The position numbers were made by a program, and so were the translations under genes. Source: Pontibacter korlensis (GTDB lineage Bacteria > Bacteroidota > Bacteroidia > Cytophagales > Hymenobacteraceae). Taken from it: 64,000 bases of DNA. The notes under the pieces were generated by a model that worked only from the letters and a program-made list of their open reading frames with translations, had not been told where the DNA came from and did not search any database. Positions 1 to 10,900 of this stretch are shown in pieces (position 1 is the stretch's first letter; each line of letters begins with the position of its first letter). The DNA is taken from contig NZ_CP009621.1 of NCBI RefSeq assembly GCF_000973725.1, positions 3,651,001-3,715,000 on the forward strand, in the 5' to 3' direction.

Positions 1-115
1 ACGGGTGATCGATATCAGGAGTAGCCCATCCTAGTTTGAGTCTATACTTTTGAGTGGATGGACGAGGAGAGTTATGCTGCAAGAAATCAACCTAAGCGAT
101 AAATTGTCGAACCCC

Positions 116-150
116 AAAAGCCGCTCCATTTGATGTGGAGCGGCTTTTTT
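116..150 (+). terminator. Rho-independent terminator-like hairpin
   Basis: A 13-bp perfect stem (116-128 pairing with 136-148) with a 7-nt loop runs directly into a T tract ending at 150. It reads as an intrinsic terminator for a gene that enters from the left edge. No protein could be recognised in bases 1-115. Confidence 0.75.
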
Positions 151-342
151 GCTGTAGTAGACCGAAGGCTTGAATTATCGAACCATATCCACAAAGACGT
201 AATGGCTGTGAACAAGTATCTGCAGGTGGGAGAGGCAATAAACACCCCTTAAATTAGATTTGGCAATGAGTTCCGAAGATTTGGAAAAAGATATGAAAAT
301 GCAGCGGCCCATCTTTGCAGTGCAAACTTTAATATCAGAAAC

Positions 343-1182
343 ATGGAAACTAAAAAAGTCTGGTTGGTAACCGGAGCATCAAAAGGTTTAGGCCTGACGC
401 TTGTTCTAAAATTACTCGCAAACAATTATCAGGTAGCCGCCACTTCCAGAACAGTGAATGCCTTAAAAGAGAAAGTCCCAGACCATCTGGAAAACTTTTT
501 TCCGCTGGAAATGGATGTCACCAACAGCGACAATGTGAAAAATGCCATTGACTCCGTCATAGCCCGCTTCGGTAAGATAGATATAGTGGTAAATAATGCC
601 GGGTTCAGCCAGATTGGAACACTGGAGGAACTGACAGACGAAGAAGTAAAGAACAACTTCAGTGTGAATGTGTTCGGCACCTTGAATGTTATTAGAAATG
701 TGGCAAAGTACCTTCGCCAACAAAGGTCCGGTCACATCTTCAATATTGCCTCGATCGGGGGGTACATCGGCAGTTTTCCGGGATTCGGTGTTTATTGTTC
801 TACCAAATTTGCCGTTGCGGGCTTCACCGAAGCCTTGTCCGAAGAAATGAGGGCATTCAACGTCAATACCACTTTGGTATACCCCGGCTATTTTAGAACT
901 GGTTTTTTATCTCAGGGCTCTGTGAAAACCCCTGCTACACCTATTGCCGATTATGTAGCCGCAAGGCAAATGGAAAAGGCCCATCTAAATGAGATTAACG
1001 GAAATCAACCCAATGATCCAGAGAAAGCAGCAGAAGTTTTGATTACTTTGAGCAAACATGATAATCCGCCGGTGCACTTCTTCATGGGGGAGGATGCCTA
1101 CCAGTATGCAAACCTGAAGATTGCAGCTATCCAGGAAAACATGGAGAAGGACAAGGCATTGGCGACTTCAACAGGATTCTAG
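343..1182 (+). CDS. SDR family NAD(P)-dependent oxidoreductase
   Basis: A classical short-chain dehydrogenase/reductase of 279 residues, a typical length for cytosolic SDRs. The Rossmann cofactor motif TGASKGLG is at residues 10-17, NNAG at 84-87, the catalytic Ser in NIAS near 137, and the YxxxK pair is Tyr151/Lys155, so the active site is intact. Cofactor preference and substrate cannot be read from sequence. It starts a rightward operon: the Atu4866-like gene begins 9 bp after its stop, and an AraC regulator overlaps that one. This suggests a small regulated detoxification or redox unit (inference). Confidence 0.93.
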   Translation: METKKVWLVTGASKGLGLTLVLKLLANNYQVAATSRTVNALKEKVPDHLENFFPLEMDVTNSDNVKNAIDSVIARFGKIDIVVNNAGFSQIGTLEELTDEEVKNNFSVNVFGTLNVIRNVAKYLRQQRSGHIFNIASIGGYIGSFPGFGVYCSTKFAVAGFTEALSEEMRAFNVNTTLVYPGYFRTGFLSQGSVKTPATPIADYVAARQMEKAHLNEINGNQPNDPEKAAEVLITLSKHDNPPVHFFMGEDAYQYANLKIAAIQENMEKDKALATSTGF

Positions 1183-1191
1183 AGCAAAGCC

Positions 1192-1470
1192 ATGAAAGCT
1201 ACAATAACGGCCGAAACAGAAAAATACATCGGCATGTGGGTAACCGAAGACGGCTACATCCGCCACGAGCTTTTACCTGACAACCGCTATGACGAAGCCA
1301 GAGGCAGCCGGCAAAGCGCTTACCAGGGCAGTTACAAAGTTACAGGGAACCGTATCGACTATAAGGACGATACTGGCTTTACGGCCGACGGGGAGTTTAG
1401 GGAAGGGGTACTGTACCACGCCGGAATGGTTCTGCACAAAGAGGCCCAGCCAAAAAATGCACAGGAATGA
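1192..1470 (+). CDS. Atu4866-like small protein
   Basis: A 92-residue soluble protein matching the Atu4866 domain family, a small beta-rich fold of unknown biochemical role. The recognisable pattern is an N-terminal KYIGMWVTEDGYIRHEL stretch followed by alternating short strands and Gly-containing turns. There is no signal peptide or membrane segment. It lies between the SDR gene and the AraC gene, and its TGA stop overlaps the ATG of the AraC gene (ATGA at 1467-1470), so the two are probably translationally coupled. Family members are often found beside SDR and AraC genes, which fits here; the function remains unknown. Confidence 0.85.
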   Translation: MKATITAETEKYIGMWVTEDGYIRHELLPDNRYDEARGSRQSAYQGSYKVTGNRIDYKDDTGFTADGEFREGVLYHAGMVLHKEAQPKNAQE

Positions 1471-2381
1471 GAGATGTTTTTAGATTTGGCACCATCAGTG
1501 AGTTCCATAGGTTTGCCAACCTGCCCAAGCCGGAGCACCCGCTTGTGAGTATGATTGATTATAACCTGGTGCGTTATCCGGCAGACTGCAAGGAAATCCG
1601 GTGGGTACAGAGTTTTTACTCCATTGGGCTGAAGCGTAACGTAAGCCAAAGGTTTAACTACGGACAGCAGGAATATGATTTTGATGAAGGTGTTCTGGCT
1701 TTTGTGTCACCACAGCAAATACTTAGCATAGAGATAAACCAACAGGCAGTTGCTGATCCCTCGGGTTGGCTACTGCTTGTTCACCCTGATTTTCTGTGGA
1801 AAACGTCCCTTGCAAAAACTATCAGGAAATATGAGTTCTTCGGCTATTCAGTCAACGAGGCGCTTTTCCTTTCGGAAAAGGAGCAGGAGGTGATGGTTGA
1901 GATTCTAACGAATATACAGCGGGAATACCTGTCTAAGATAGATAAGTTTAGCCAAAGCATCATTGTCACTCAAATCGAGTTATTGCTCAATTACGCGGAA
2001 CGCTACTACGAACGCCAGTTTATCACCAGAAGAAAGCCAAACCACCAACTCCTAAACCGGTTGGAAGCCGTTCTTGACAGCTATTTTGATGATGAGGTTA
2101 TAGTTGAAAAAGGATTACCCTCAGTGGAATACATTGCCGGCAGCTTAAACCTTTCAGCAAATTACCTAAGCAGTATGCTCAAAGTGCTGACCGGGCAAAG
2201 CACGCAGCAGCATGTCCAGAATAAACTAATAGAGAAAGCTAAGGAGAGACTGTCTGCATCGGAACTTTCAATAAGCGAAATCGCCTTTGGGCTGGGTTTT
2301 GAGCATTCGTCTTCCTTCAGTAAACTGTTCAAGAGTAAGACCAGCCTTTCTCCTTTGGAATTCAGAAAGTCATTTAATTGA
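1467..2381 (+). CDS. AraC family transcriptional regulator
   Basis: A 304-residue regulator with an N-terminal sensor region (about 1-190) and a C-terminal double helix-turn-helix (about 200-304). The second HTH carries the family pattern ISEIAFGLGFEHSSSFSKLFK, followed by a TSLSPLEFRKS ending. The ATG overlaps the stop of the Atu4866-like gene, placing it third in the operon. It probably controls this SDR operon in response to a small molecule (inference from co-transcription). The 3' end faces the lipoprotein gene on the opposite strand. Confidence 0.93.
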   Translation: MRDVFRFGTISEFHRFANLPKPEHPLVSMIDYNLVRYPADCKEIRWVQSFYSIGLKRNVSQRFNYGQQEYDFDEGVLAFVSPQQILSIEINQQAVADPSGWLLLVHPDFLWKTSLAKTIRKYEFFGYSVNEALFLSEKEQEVMVEILTNIQREYLSKIDKFSQSIIVTQIELLLNYAERYYERQFITRRKPNHQLLNRLEAVLDSYFDDEVIVEKGLPSVEYIAGSLNLSANYLSSMLKVLTGQSTQQHVQNKLIEKAKERLSASELSISEIAFGLGFEHSSSFSKLFKSKTSLSPLEFRKSFN

Positions 2382-2476
2382 TGATACGCTGACTCCAGGC
2401 TGCACACCTGCGCTTCGTCCTATGCCGTGGTCGGGTCGGTCATCCACCAGCGTCGGGTCTGTGGCGCAGGTGGTCA

Positions 2477-2899
2477 TCATCGCCCCCCGCCGGGCTTGCC
2501 CAATGCACGGGCGTAGACTGAGTAGGAGGTGATGCCGTCGTTGACCAGGTCTGGGCTCGGCAGCTGGAACAAAGCTCCGTTGCCGTCCGTGCCATTGGCG
2601 TCCAACACCCGGAAGGTGCCGTCGGTCAGGTCGGCGTTCTGCAGGTTGAGCTTGGTGTTGCCCTCTAGGGTGACTAAGATGCGGTGGCCGCTGTTGCCGT
2701 CCATAGGCGCGGTCTTTCCTTTTGGCACACCAATGATGTTGAGGGTGTAGTGGGCGCCGCTAGGGGCACCGTTGCCGGTGGCCAAGGCCTTGGAAGAGGT
2801 TTTCATCGAGGCGGTCGGGGCTAGGTCCTGATCCTCCGAACAGCTCATGGCAAACAAAGCTGGAATGGCCAGCAGGCTGAACAGTGTTACTTTTTTCAT
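2477..2899 (-). CDS. Secreted lipoprotein, C-terminus probably frameshifted
   Basis: A 140-residue protein with a lipoprotein signal: a hydrophobic segment ending in AMSC, whose Cys (residue 20) would be lipidated. The mature part is Thr/Asn/Gly-rich and probably a beta domain; I do not recognise a named family. The reading frame ends abruptly in GKPGGGR just after a run of six C (2483-2488 on the + strand). Removing one base from the run extends the protein by about 35 residues, beginning with MMTTCATDP, to a stop at 2370. That shifted frame looks like the natural C-terminus. A real mutation or a homopolymer error are both possible. Confidence 0.7.
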   Translation of the reverse strand: MKKVTLFSLLAIPALFAMSCSEDQDLAPTASMKTSSKALATGNGAPSGAHYTLNIIGVPKGKTAPMDGNSGHRILVTLEGNTKLNLQNADLTDGTFRVLDANGTDGNGALFQLPSPDLVNDGITSYSVYARALGKPGGGR

Positions 2900-3461
2900 C
2901 TCTGATTAGATGTTTAAGGTTTTACAATGTCACCTTCTACTTTGATGGTATTCAAAAATATTAATAGGATATTTAAATACTATAAATTAATTGTGCCGTA
3001 TATAGCTCACTTAAATTGTATGCTAAACGGCTAGAAGCCAAATAGAAAGGTTGCTGTGCTGCGTCTGTCATCGTTTGAGCGCAAGGGAGGGAACAAAGAG
3101 GTAGCCTGCAGCCAATGCCTTGGAATTGGACTGGAATTCCTGTGAAAAAAATAGTATTCTACTACTCCCCAAGCCTTGTGCGGCTGTGGACATCAGCCTG
3201 CTTACGTATTGGTTTATCTCCTGATACGAGTGAAAAGGTATAGGTAGAGGTAAGCCTGCCTCTAAGCCTTATAAGGATTGGCCAATCATGATCAAGGGAG
3301 AGAAAACGAGAGGAGAGTAAAGGCAGAGTTCGGCAGAGAGTAAAACAAAGAGAGCGGATACTTTCCGTTTCAGCTAAGAACGCATCTAAAGCTACCGTCG
3401 AGTTCTAAGCGTGCATCACACCGGGCGCTGGCACTCCTTTTTCCCTGACCTGCTCACACCT
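2900..3461. other. Intergenic, 560 bp
   Basis: AT-rich upstream region of the lipoprotein gene (about 2900-3030), followed by more mixed sequence. I see no gene, RNA or strong hairpin here. Confidence 0.5.
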
Positions 3462-3944
3462 CTACTCCCTTTTATAGGATATCACATCGAACTGATATTG
3501 TTCGGCTAACTGCATGATTCTGTCCATCACTGTGAGGTCATGGGCAGGCGGGTTAGACAAGTCTACAGCGGGTGTGCCTATGGTATAAAAAAACTCCTCC
3601 AGCCCTGCTGGCGTGATGGTAACGAGCAGCTTTCCTGGCTGCTCGTCTATATTCTTGAAAGTATGGGCAGTACCCTTTGGTACATAGACAAAAGAACCCG
3701 TTTGGCACAGACGCTCCTCATCACCGCATACGAAAGAGAACCTCCCCTCCAGTACATAAAAGGCTTCATCTTCCCGATGATGGACATGAATGGGTGGTCC
3801 ATTCTGGGGCTGAATGGTTTCCTCAACCACAGTGTAGGCGCCGTTCGTTTGTTTTCCTGTTGCCTTGAAGGTGTACAAATCGCCCAGCACCCAGTAAGAT
3901 TCACCTTCTCCTTTATGGCAAATGATTCCTTTGTTTCCGCTCAT
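3462..3944 (-). CDS. Cupin domain protein (quercetin dioxygenase-like)
   Basis: A 160-residue single-domain cupin. Cupin motif 1 is visible as HVHHREDEAFYVLEG, giving two His and one Glu metal ligands, and motif 2 as VPKGTAHTFKN, giving the third His. The metal site therefore looks intact, so a small metal-dependent dioxygenase or isomerase, or a sugar- or flavonoid-binding protein, are all possible. There is no signal peptide, so it is cytosolic. It stands alone on the minus strand, separated from both neighbours by long intergenic stretches. Confidence 0.88.
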   Translation of the reverse strand: MSGNKGIICHKGEGESYWVLGDLYTFKATGKQTNGAYTVVEETIQPQNGPPIHVHHREDEAFYVLEGRFSFVCGDEERLCQTGSFVYVPKGTAHTFKNIDEQPGKLLVTITPAGLEEFFYTIGTPAVDLSNPPAHDLTVMDRIMQLAEQYQFDVISYKRE

Positions 3945-4946
3945 ATAGTGGTATTAAAAACAGACTGAGACCAAACCTTCATTCAAAATCAAGAAAAGGA
4001 AATGCCCCTGTTCTTGCACCTTACGCCTCCCTTTACTTCGCCTATTTTCAAGCTTGCACTGCGAGAACCCATCCCGTTCTGGTTTTGGAGGTGCTCGCAG
4101 ATGTCCAGTACAGTATCCACTGCTTTAACTGTCATTTGAGAGTCTTCTAGTTCTTGGCAGTGACAAAAGACATGAGCAACGCAGGACCTCTGTGTCCGTA
4201 GCCTTTAGCGCTTTCCGTGGCCATCGTTATAAAAAGAGGCGTAGAGTTTTACAATAAGCCATTCTTATACCACGTAATTGTGCGTTTTTTGTTTATGTGT
4301 CCGCCGTTTAAAAACAGCAGGTAAACTTTCACTAGACAGGAGTAAGGTGTGCCAGGTAACAGCAGGAGAACAAGGCACAGGAGGTGTTGCGTCGCTTAGG
4401 TTCGGGCGTGTTTAAATGTAGAAAGGCCAAACCACACTAACTAATTATCTTATTGTCAAATAGGACCCTTACTTTGATATGCCCCCGGTTGCTCTGTTCC
4501 CAGTTTTGTGGCTACAGGAGCTATCCTAAGTCAAAAGTGGCTGTTGCATGCTTTCCGTTGCCTGAGACGAAGAAAAGCGGTAGGCGGTTTAACTTTTGTT
4601 TGCCCATCGGGCAGTAGCAAGCAACTAAGGCTGTTGCTTTAATAATGTACTCCGCTTTGAACCCACTCTGCTCAATATAAAAGCAGTTATGGGAGCAATA
4701 GCCCTCAGCCGCTCCAATTGAGGCGTTGACTTTTGGCGCGCTGCGGAGAGAGAGGAAGATAATTCCATCTGTTACGGCGCTATCCTTCTTATTACTGCCA
4801 TCAAGAACAACATCCAACCTTATTGCCTCACTTACGCTTAACTACTAGAGAAGCTTCTGGTAGCAAAACTTTGATAAATATGCTTTGTTACTTCTTGGCT
4901 TCTTACCTTAGAATAATATTTGTTCAACCTTATAAAATAATCTGAT
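3945..4946. other. Intergenic, 1 kb, without a convincing gene
   Basis: A gene-poor kilobase. It contains a 98-codon open frame on the minus strand (4521-4817) with no recognisable domain, and a 48-codon frame near 4136-3990 on the minus strand. Both lack family signatures and could be chance or decayed sequence. AT content rises just before the DUF1259 gene at 4947, consistent with its promoter. Confidence 0.4.
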
Positions 4947-5960
4947 ATGAACCGGCGAAAGGCACTGCACGCGACGGCATTGATCGGAGCGGCATCAGTT
5001 CTGGGTGTTCCAAAGTTGAAAGCGGCACCGATAAAGGGCAGTACGCCCCCTCTGACCACCGAGGAGATCGCTGCCATTGAGGCTGCCATGGGAAAGAAAG
5101 GCACATACAAGGAAGCAGAGGCGCTTCACACGACGTCCCTGCCCAGAAATGACCTGAAGATTAAGGTCAAGGGCGAGGCAGTGCCTGTTCCCTTTGGCTT
5201 TGGGGGGTGGGCCTCCATCAAGAAGACTGTAGACGGAAAGTCTGCCATGCTGATGAGCGACACTGTTTTGCTTCAGGAGGAGGTGAACCCTTTGATATCT
5301 GCGGCTCATGCCAACGGGCTGGAGGTGAGCGCCATCCACAATCACTTCTTTTACGAGGAGCCGCGAATTTTCTACATGCACCTGCATGGGATGGGCGCTC
5401 CGGCCGAATTGGCCAAGAAGTTTGCTGCTACCATACGCCAAAGTAAACTATCGCCGGCAAATCAGCCTAAGGCTGCTGCCACTGCCCCCTCGGCCCAGAG
5501 CGGTAATACTGCCGCTGCGTCCGCTTCTCCCCCCACCGCCAAGAAGGCCTTTGATATACCGGCCCTGGATGCCATTATAAAGCACACTGGCACGGAGAAC
5601 GGGCCTACCTACAAGTACACCGTGGGACGTGAGGACCTGACTGTGATGGCGATGGGGGTCGAGCTGACACAGTCCATCGGGCTGAATTCCTGGGCCTCGT
5701 TTGCCGGCACCAAGGAAAAGGCCCACATAGCGGGTGATGTCGCCATGCTGGAACCTGAGGTAAACCCTGTCATAGCGGCCCTCCGCCGCCACAGCCTGGA
5801 AGTCGTGGCGCTGCATAACCACATGCTCGGAGATGATCCCCGGATGGTATTCCTGCATTACTACGGCCAGGGTGAAGCCTCTGCGCTGGCCCGCGGTTTT
5901 CGGGCGGCACTTGATGAGCTGGGCAAGCACGGGAAAGCTCTGAACCACTCCAAGCATTGA
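4947..5960 (+). CDS. Secreted protein with two DUF1259 domains
   Basis: A 337-residue exported protein with a twin-arginine-like leader (NRRKALH at the N-terminus, then a hydrophobic stretch ending near residue 27). Two DUF1259 (LppY/LpqO-type) domains follow, at about 33-165 and 200-330, joined by an Ala/Pro-rich linker. Each repeat keeps a matching core: HNHFFYEEPRIFYMHLHG in the first and HNHMLGDDPRMVFLHYYG in the second. The family's molecular function is unknown; the paired His/Asp residues suggest metal or small-molecule binding (inference). It appears monocistronic. Confidence 0.88.
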   Translation: MNRRKALHATALIGAASVLGVPKLKAAPIKGSTPPLTTEEIAAIEAAMGKKGTYKEAEALHTTSLPRNDLKIKVKGEAVPVPFGFGGWASIKKTVDGKSAMLMSDTVLLQEEVNPLISAAHANGLEVSAIHNHFFYEEPRIFYMHLHGMGAPAELAKKFAATIRQSKLSPANQPKAAATAPSAQSGNTAAASASPPTAKKAFDIPALDAIIKHTGTENGPTYKYTVGREDLTVMAMGVELTQSIGLNSWASFAGTKEKAHIAGDVAMLEPEVNPVIAALRRHSLEVVALHNHMLGDDPRMVFLHYYGQGEASALARGFRAALDELGKHGKALNHSKH

Positions 5961-6262
5961 TAACTGAAGACCCGCAGGGGGCTGGCCGCTGTGAATGACA
6001 ATCGATCCTGTTGCTGCAGCAGCCAGCTCTCGTGATGAAAGGCACCCCTGTTTAATACCAAGCAGCTTCCAAGCTGCAAGGATAGTTGAATGAGCAGATG
6101 CCCGAGGTATGGTATTGTTTTTCTGCGCTCGGCAGACATGGCGTTATCTAACAGCTGCTCAAGCAGGGGAGGAGCGCAAACAGGTAGTGATATAAACTCT
6201 TGCTGAAATCCCTTCTGCAGACACATAGGAAGGGGTTGTAAGTGCAGGAACTGTAGTGTTTG

Positions 6263-6314
6263 AACTTCATTAAAAAGCCTATAAACGTTTGTTTAAGGGT
6301 TTTTTAATGAAGTT
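6263..6314. terminator. Long AT-rich hairpin, terminator-like
   Basis: A perfect 14-bp inverted repeat, 6263-6276 pairing with 6301-6314, with a 24-nt loop. It has A and T runs on both sides, so it could end transcription from either direction between the DUF1259 gene and the minus-strand zinc-ribbon gene. Confidence 0.55.
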
Positions 6315-6562
6315 TAATACAAAATGGTTTGAGGGGATTACTTCCGATGCAGAAAGCACCCTTTTTATATAACTTATTTATAAACAGATAGATAGTTGTA
6401 GCCTGTGCCTGGTTAGGTACAAATGGGGACAGTAAAAGTTTGCTCTTAACTAACCTGTATCAAGTCAAAAAACAAAGCTAATAGTCTTTCTCTTTTTATT
6501 ATCTAGCTCCAACAAGCCGTCAAATAGGCCTGTGTAATTCAAGTATGAGATAAAACTTTTCC

Positions 6563-6946
6563 TTACTTCTCCATGTAGGGCTGCCAGTTGACGATGAGTA
6601 CCTTTTCGTCTGGCAGCAGGAAGTAGCCATAGTCGTAGCAAAAGTAACAGGTGTTGCCCTGGCCCTGTCGAGTGCGATATAGGTGGGTGAAGTGGCGGAA
6701 GTCGAAGCCGGAAAGCTGGAGCACCTCGCGCCTGAGTGTGGTTTTGCCCTCGGGACTGAAGCGCTGCAGCAGGAAGCGGTTGTGGCGCAGCTTGTTATTG
6801 ATCTCCTTCATCAGGCGTTCGCCCGCGTCTTCGCCTCGCCTTTGATTACTGGCGGCGGCGCGACACTGATTAGAGCAGTACTTTATGCCTGCCCTTCCAA
6901 CTAAAGTTTGACTGCAATTAGCGCATGTTCTCTTCCCGCTATCCAT
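6563..6946 (-). CDS. Small zinc-ribbon protein
   Basis: A 127-residue protein starting with a treble-clef/zinc-ribbon-like module: CANC at residues 8-11 and CSNQC near 24-28, a spacing typical of a four-Cys Zn site. A basic helical stretch follows, then an aromatic C-terminal segment containing a CYFC pair. Similar proteins are common in Bacteroidota mobile and accessory regions and have no known function. DNA binding is plausible from the zinc module and basic charge (inference). It lies next to a broken tyrosine recombinase, which supports a mobile-element origin. Confidence 0.75.
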   Translation of the reverse strand: MDSGKRTCANCSQTLVGRAGIKYCSNQCRAAASNQRRGEDAGERLMKEINNKLRHNRFLLQRFSPEGKTTLRREVLQLSGFDFRHFTHLYRTRQGQGNTCYFCYDYGYFLLPDEKVLIVNWQPYMEK

Positions 6947-6989
6947 TGGCTTGTTTATTTCCGCTTATAAGTTAATTTTAAGTGTACTT

Positions 6990-7583
6990 GCCGCTGTAAT
7001 CATGAACAGCGCTATGAATCAGGCCATTTCACACCATGAAGTCTTTCTCAACTCTCTTGAGCACGAGGGTACAAAGTTTATCCGGCTTTGGTATAAGCCA
7101 AACCCTTTTATTACAAAGATGCTGCGTGAGGCTGCCTGAATTAAGTACAGCAAGACCTATAAGTGCTTCGTTATGCGACACAGTCCGCAGGACATTGATC
7201 TCACTTATGCAAATTTTCAGGGCTTAGCTAAGGTTAACACCTGTTACCTGTACCGCCCCAAAAGACTGAAACACAGTAAGCTATAACCGGTATTGGCTGG
7301 AGGGAAGTAAGGAGAACCGCTTCAAAAACTGCCTGATATGCCGGTGGTGAAGCTGCAGCCGATGCTGGTGGAGGAAAACAAAATGGTGATAAGCGTTACA
7401 TTCCGCTATAGCCAGCAGGTATGCGAGATCCTGCGGCACAGCAGGCTGACCACCTGGCAGCGGGAACAGAAGTGCTTTGCCATACCCGAGGGCGGGCATC
7501 ACATACAACAGCTGGCTGAGGAGCTGGAGGGCGTGGGCTGGCTTTGGCTGAGCCGGGAGCTATGCACAAGACCGTTGACCTGA
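6990..7583 (+). pseudogene. Tyrosine recombinase/integrase N-terminal remnant
   Basis: One reading frame holds two segments that resemble the N-terminal arm-binding region of Bacteroidota phage-type integrases: KFIRLWYKPNPFITKMLREA, then after a TGA at 7137-7139 a segment with YSKTYKCFVMRHSPQDID. A second module begins at 7338, with NKMVISVTFRYS and KCFAIPEGGHH. All lie in the same frame, interrupted by stops. The core-binding and catalytic domains (Arg, His-x-x-Arg, Tyr) are absent, so it cannot be active. It marks an old integration event near the left end of the window. Confidence 0.65.
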
Positions 7584-7617
7584 AACTAAATTACCCTCCG
7601 CTATTTCGTCTCCTAAC

Positions 7618-7662
7618 ACAAGTAGATCCTTGTAAGCAAACAACTTACAAGGATCTACTTGT
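7618..7662. terminator. Perfect 19-bp hairpin
   Basis: Arms 7618-7636 and 7644-7662 are perfectly complementary over 19 bp, with a 7-nt loop. It follows the integrase remnant and precedes an AT-rich stretch leading to the convergent CPBP/TonB gene. It could be a bidirectional terminator; the length and perfection are unusual and could also mark an element end. Confidence 0.6.
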
Positions 7663-7974
7663 TTCTGTACCTTGGACTGAGCTTAATTAGATCTTAAACA
7701 ACTGTTTATGATTTTAAACTTATGAATACTGTCTTTAAATGCACAGTTAATAATTTGCTAACTAGTTTTTATTTAGAAAACGTTCTTTTCTATTATTTAG
7801 AGATCCAATTTTTAAACCCTATTCCTCATATTTAAGCTATAATCTAAAAATTTATTTCTTGTTTCTATGCATCAGTTTTGTTTCTTTTCTCATAGGGGAA
7901 CAAGTATTGAGATAGTGTAAGGGGTCTAACCTTTGAAACTAAATAAAGATGCTCTTTAGTAAAATCATACGTTT

Positions 7975-10900
7975 TTAAAATTCAATTTTATAGCTGATGT
8001 TAGGAATGAGCAACCTGTTAAATTTTGCCTCAACCGTATTTGTTTTTAGGTTATAAAAATCTCCTGAATATTCTTTGGTACCTGTAACATTTAGTACTTG
8101 CAGCGACCATAAAGATGAGAATTTAGCCCTGTTCACCCTATATGAAAGTGTCAGCGAAAGTACCGGTAAATCTTCATGTTTTTTCTCAAAGGCCACATTT
8201 TCTTCGGTTTCGCCATATATTACCTCTTGTCGGTGCATGGAAGCATCCAAGTCAATAGGTTCTACACGATTACCTCCTAAATAATTTAACCGGATGTTGG
8301 TACTGAAAATATTATTTTTGCGAACCTGCCATTCATTCCCGGCCAAAAGGTTAAAAATATAATTTTTGTTAAATAGTGTATTTCTTGTAAGACCATCAGC
8401 CCCTGTATATTTGGAATCGAAAACAGCTGCTGTTAACATATAATAGTAGCCTTCGCTCAGGTATTTTTCCAGCGTAAGATCAATACCAATATTTCTTCCC
8501 CTGCCTTTGCTTACAAGCGCTTTATTGAAAAAAATGTTATTTCTATTATTCAACGTTGAGATATACCCACTTGAAGCTACCGGCACATGATGTAGGTGCT
8601 GATAATAGGGCTCGATGCTCAGGTGCAGGTCATCGGTAATTTTTGCTTGATATGAAAACACATGATGCGATGATTTGGCTAAGTCAAGCCCGGTGTTGGG
8701 TGTTCCTCCATTCACAGTTGCATAATACACAGATAATTGTTCCATTCTGCTGTGCATGCCATATGCATAACCAAGGCTCTGTTTATCATTGAGGAGGTAC
8801 TTTATTCCTGCCCGAGGCTCAATAGAAAGGGCTTTGTTTAGCATGAGGTATTGCGCATTAATTCCTGCATTGAGTTCCAGGCGTGGTGTTAAATTGATTT
8901 TCGATTGCGAAAATATTTGCATAAACCCAGTATTTCCTGTTTGATTGGTGACTTGAATAGGGCTTGTACCATTTGCAGGTGACTGCTCCACGTCCAGGGC
9001 AAAAAAATTGTGGGTATATCGAATCCCTGTTTTATTCGTGTGTTTATCGTTAAAACTGGTGCTAACTTCACTTTGAAAAGTAACACTACTGGTATTGTTT
9101 ACTGCTTTCGATTGCGGATGTGCTTTCAAGGTGTAGTCCAGTCGCTCTTCAGAAAAATTCAATCCGCTACCGGTAAGAGACAAGCTGGTTTTCAGGAATG
9201 CATCGCCAGGCAAGAGGATTCCATGGGACAGTGCCGTGGCATACATGTACATGGCCGTTTTTGAATTGTCCCGCTGGAAATCCGATTCCCAGTTAGTACT
9301 GTCTTCCGCATAATTATCCACACCATCGATAGTGCCAATCCCCCAAAGGGTAAACTTTCCGTACTTCTTTGTAGGGAAAGTAGATTTGAAAGTTATATCC
9401 TGATATTTTAAAATACCCGCATCTTTAGGCAGGATTGGGGCGAGTACTGCCATTGTTGAATTCCGGTAATTTACAATGTAAGTGGCAGCTGTGTTTTTGT
9501 GAAGTGGTCCCTGGGCCAATGCTTCAATGCCTAATACACCGGCTTTAAATGAGTATTGGCGTTTGTAGCGATTCCCCTCGCGCAAATTTATATCAAACAC
9601 GCCTGAAAAAGCATTGCCATATTCGGCAGGAAATGCTCCCGTATAAAAATCGCTATTGCTCATCACCTGGCTGCTGATGGCCGACAACAGGCCCCCTCCG
9701 GCAACGGAAAGGTTGGCAAAGTGGTTGGGGCTTGGCACCTCTACACCTTCAATCCGCCATAAGAGCCCGTCAGGATTATTGCCGCGAACTGAAATACCAT
9801 TGTTACTAAAGGACGGATTAGCCACACCTGCAAAAGATGTTGCCAATCGTGCCGGGTCGTCCATCCCCCCTGCATACCGCTGTGTTTCTTCTACAGTAAA
9901 CTGACGGCTGCTTAAAGTTGCCATGCTGTTCAAAGGAGTGGACTTACTTACGCGGACCACTACTTCATCAAGTTCTTTATTGCTTGGTTGTAGCCCTACA
10001 TTCAAAGATAGAACCGAACCTGAACTTACCAGAAACTCTTTGATCTCATAGGTGTCGTACCCAATCATTGAGGTTGAAATGGTGTGACGTCCAACTTTTA
10101 CATCTTCCAGGACAAAATGACCATTTACATCTGATGTCGTTACGGTAGGCGGATCAGTACTTTTTAAAACAATGGTGGCAAATGGCAAGGGCTCTTGGCT
10201 TATCTCATCATACACTTTTCCAGTGATATTTCGCTTGATGTCCTGAGCTAGCAATTTCGTTGTAGCTCCCAGCGAAAGCATGCTAAAAACAAAAAAAGCA
10301 ACACAAACCCGAATATTTATAAGTCTAGGAAAAGCACTGTTTTTTTGCCTAAACACTTTTGGCTCTTTAGCAAAAAAGAAATCTTTATCATTAATGACTA
10401 TATAGCAGGTATAAAGTACAAGGAGACAGGTTTGAGTGACTTTGCTCATTGGGTGCGTGTCAAATATTTCATTGAAAAATCTGGCAGCTATATGAAATAC
10501 AATAGGAAGGATAATATTGCTGTTGGTCTTATAATAGATCCAGTTCATGATCATTATAAAAGGGAAAAGGCTCACCCAGAAATTAAGAGAATATATCCAT
10601 CCCTCTTCAGCCAGATTACTGTTGTAGTAATCATTGATGTATAAATATGGGATGTGCCATATCCCCCAAAATAGCGCAAACAATAGGGAGGTTGTAAAAA
10701 GATTGTACCGTCTACGGAGGGAATCTGTACCGTATGTATGCCAGGCCAGTTCTTCCAGGATTGGTGCTATAATAAACATAAACCAAACCGGGAAAACTCC
10801 CGAGCTAAAAGAAAAAGACCCTGCCAGCTGAAACTGCCCGATACTATAGCCAAATAAGAGTGAAACGGCCTGCGCCAACAAAATGCTGAGCGGCATTAGG

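Noticed and set aside
4521..4817. 98-codon minus-strand frame
   Set aside because: No domain, signal or neighbour support; kept only as a note in the intergenic entry.
5448..5957. Open frame antisense to the second DUF1259 repeat
   Set aside because: Coding evidence on the + strand (two matching repeats) is decisive.
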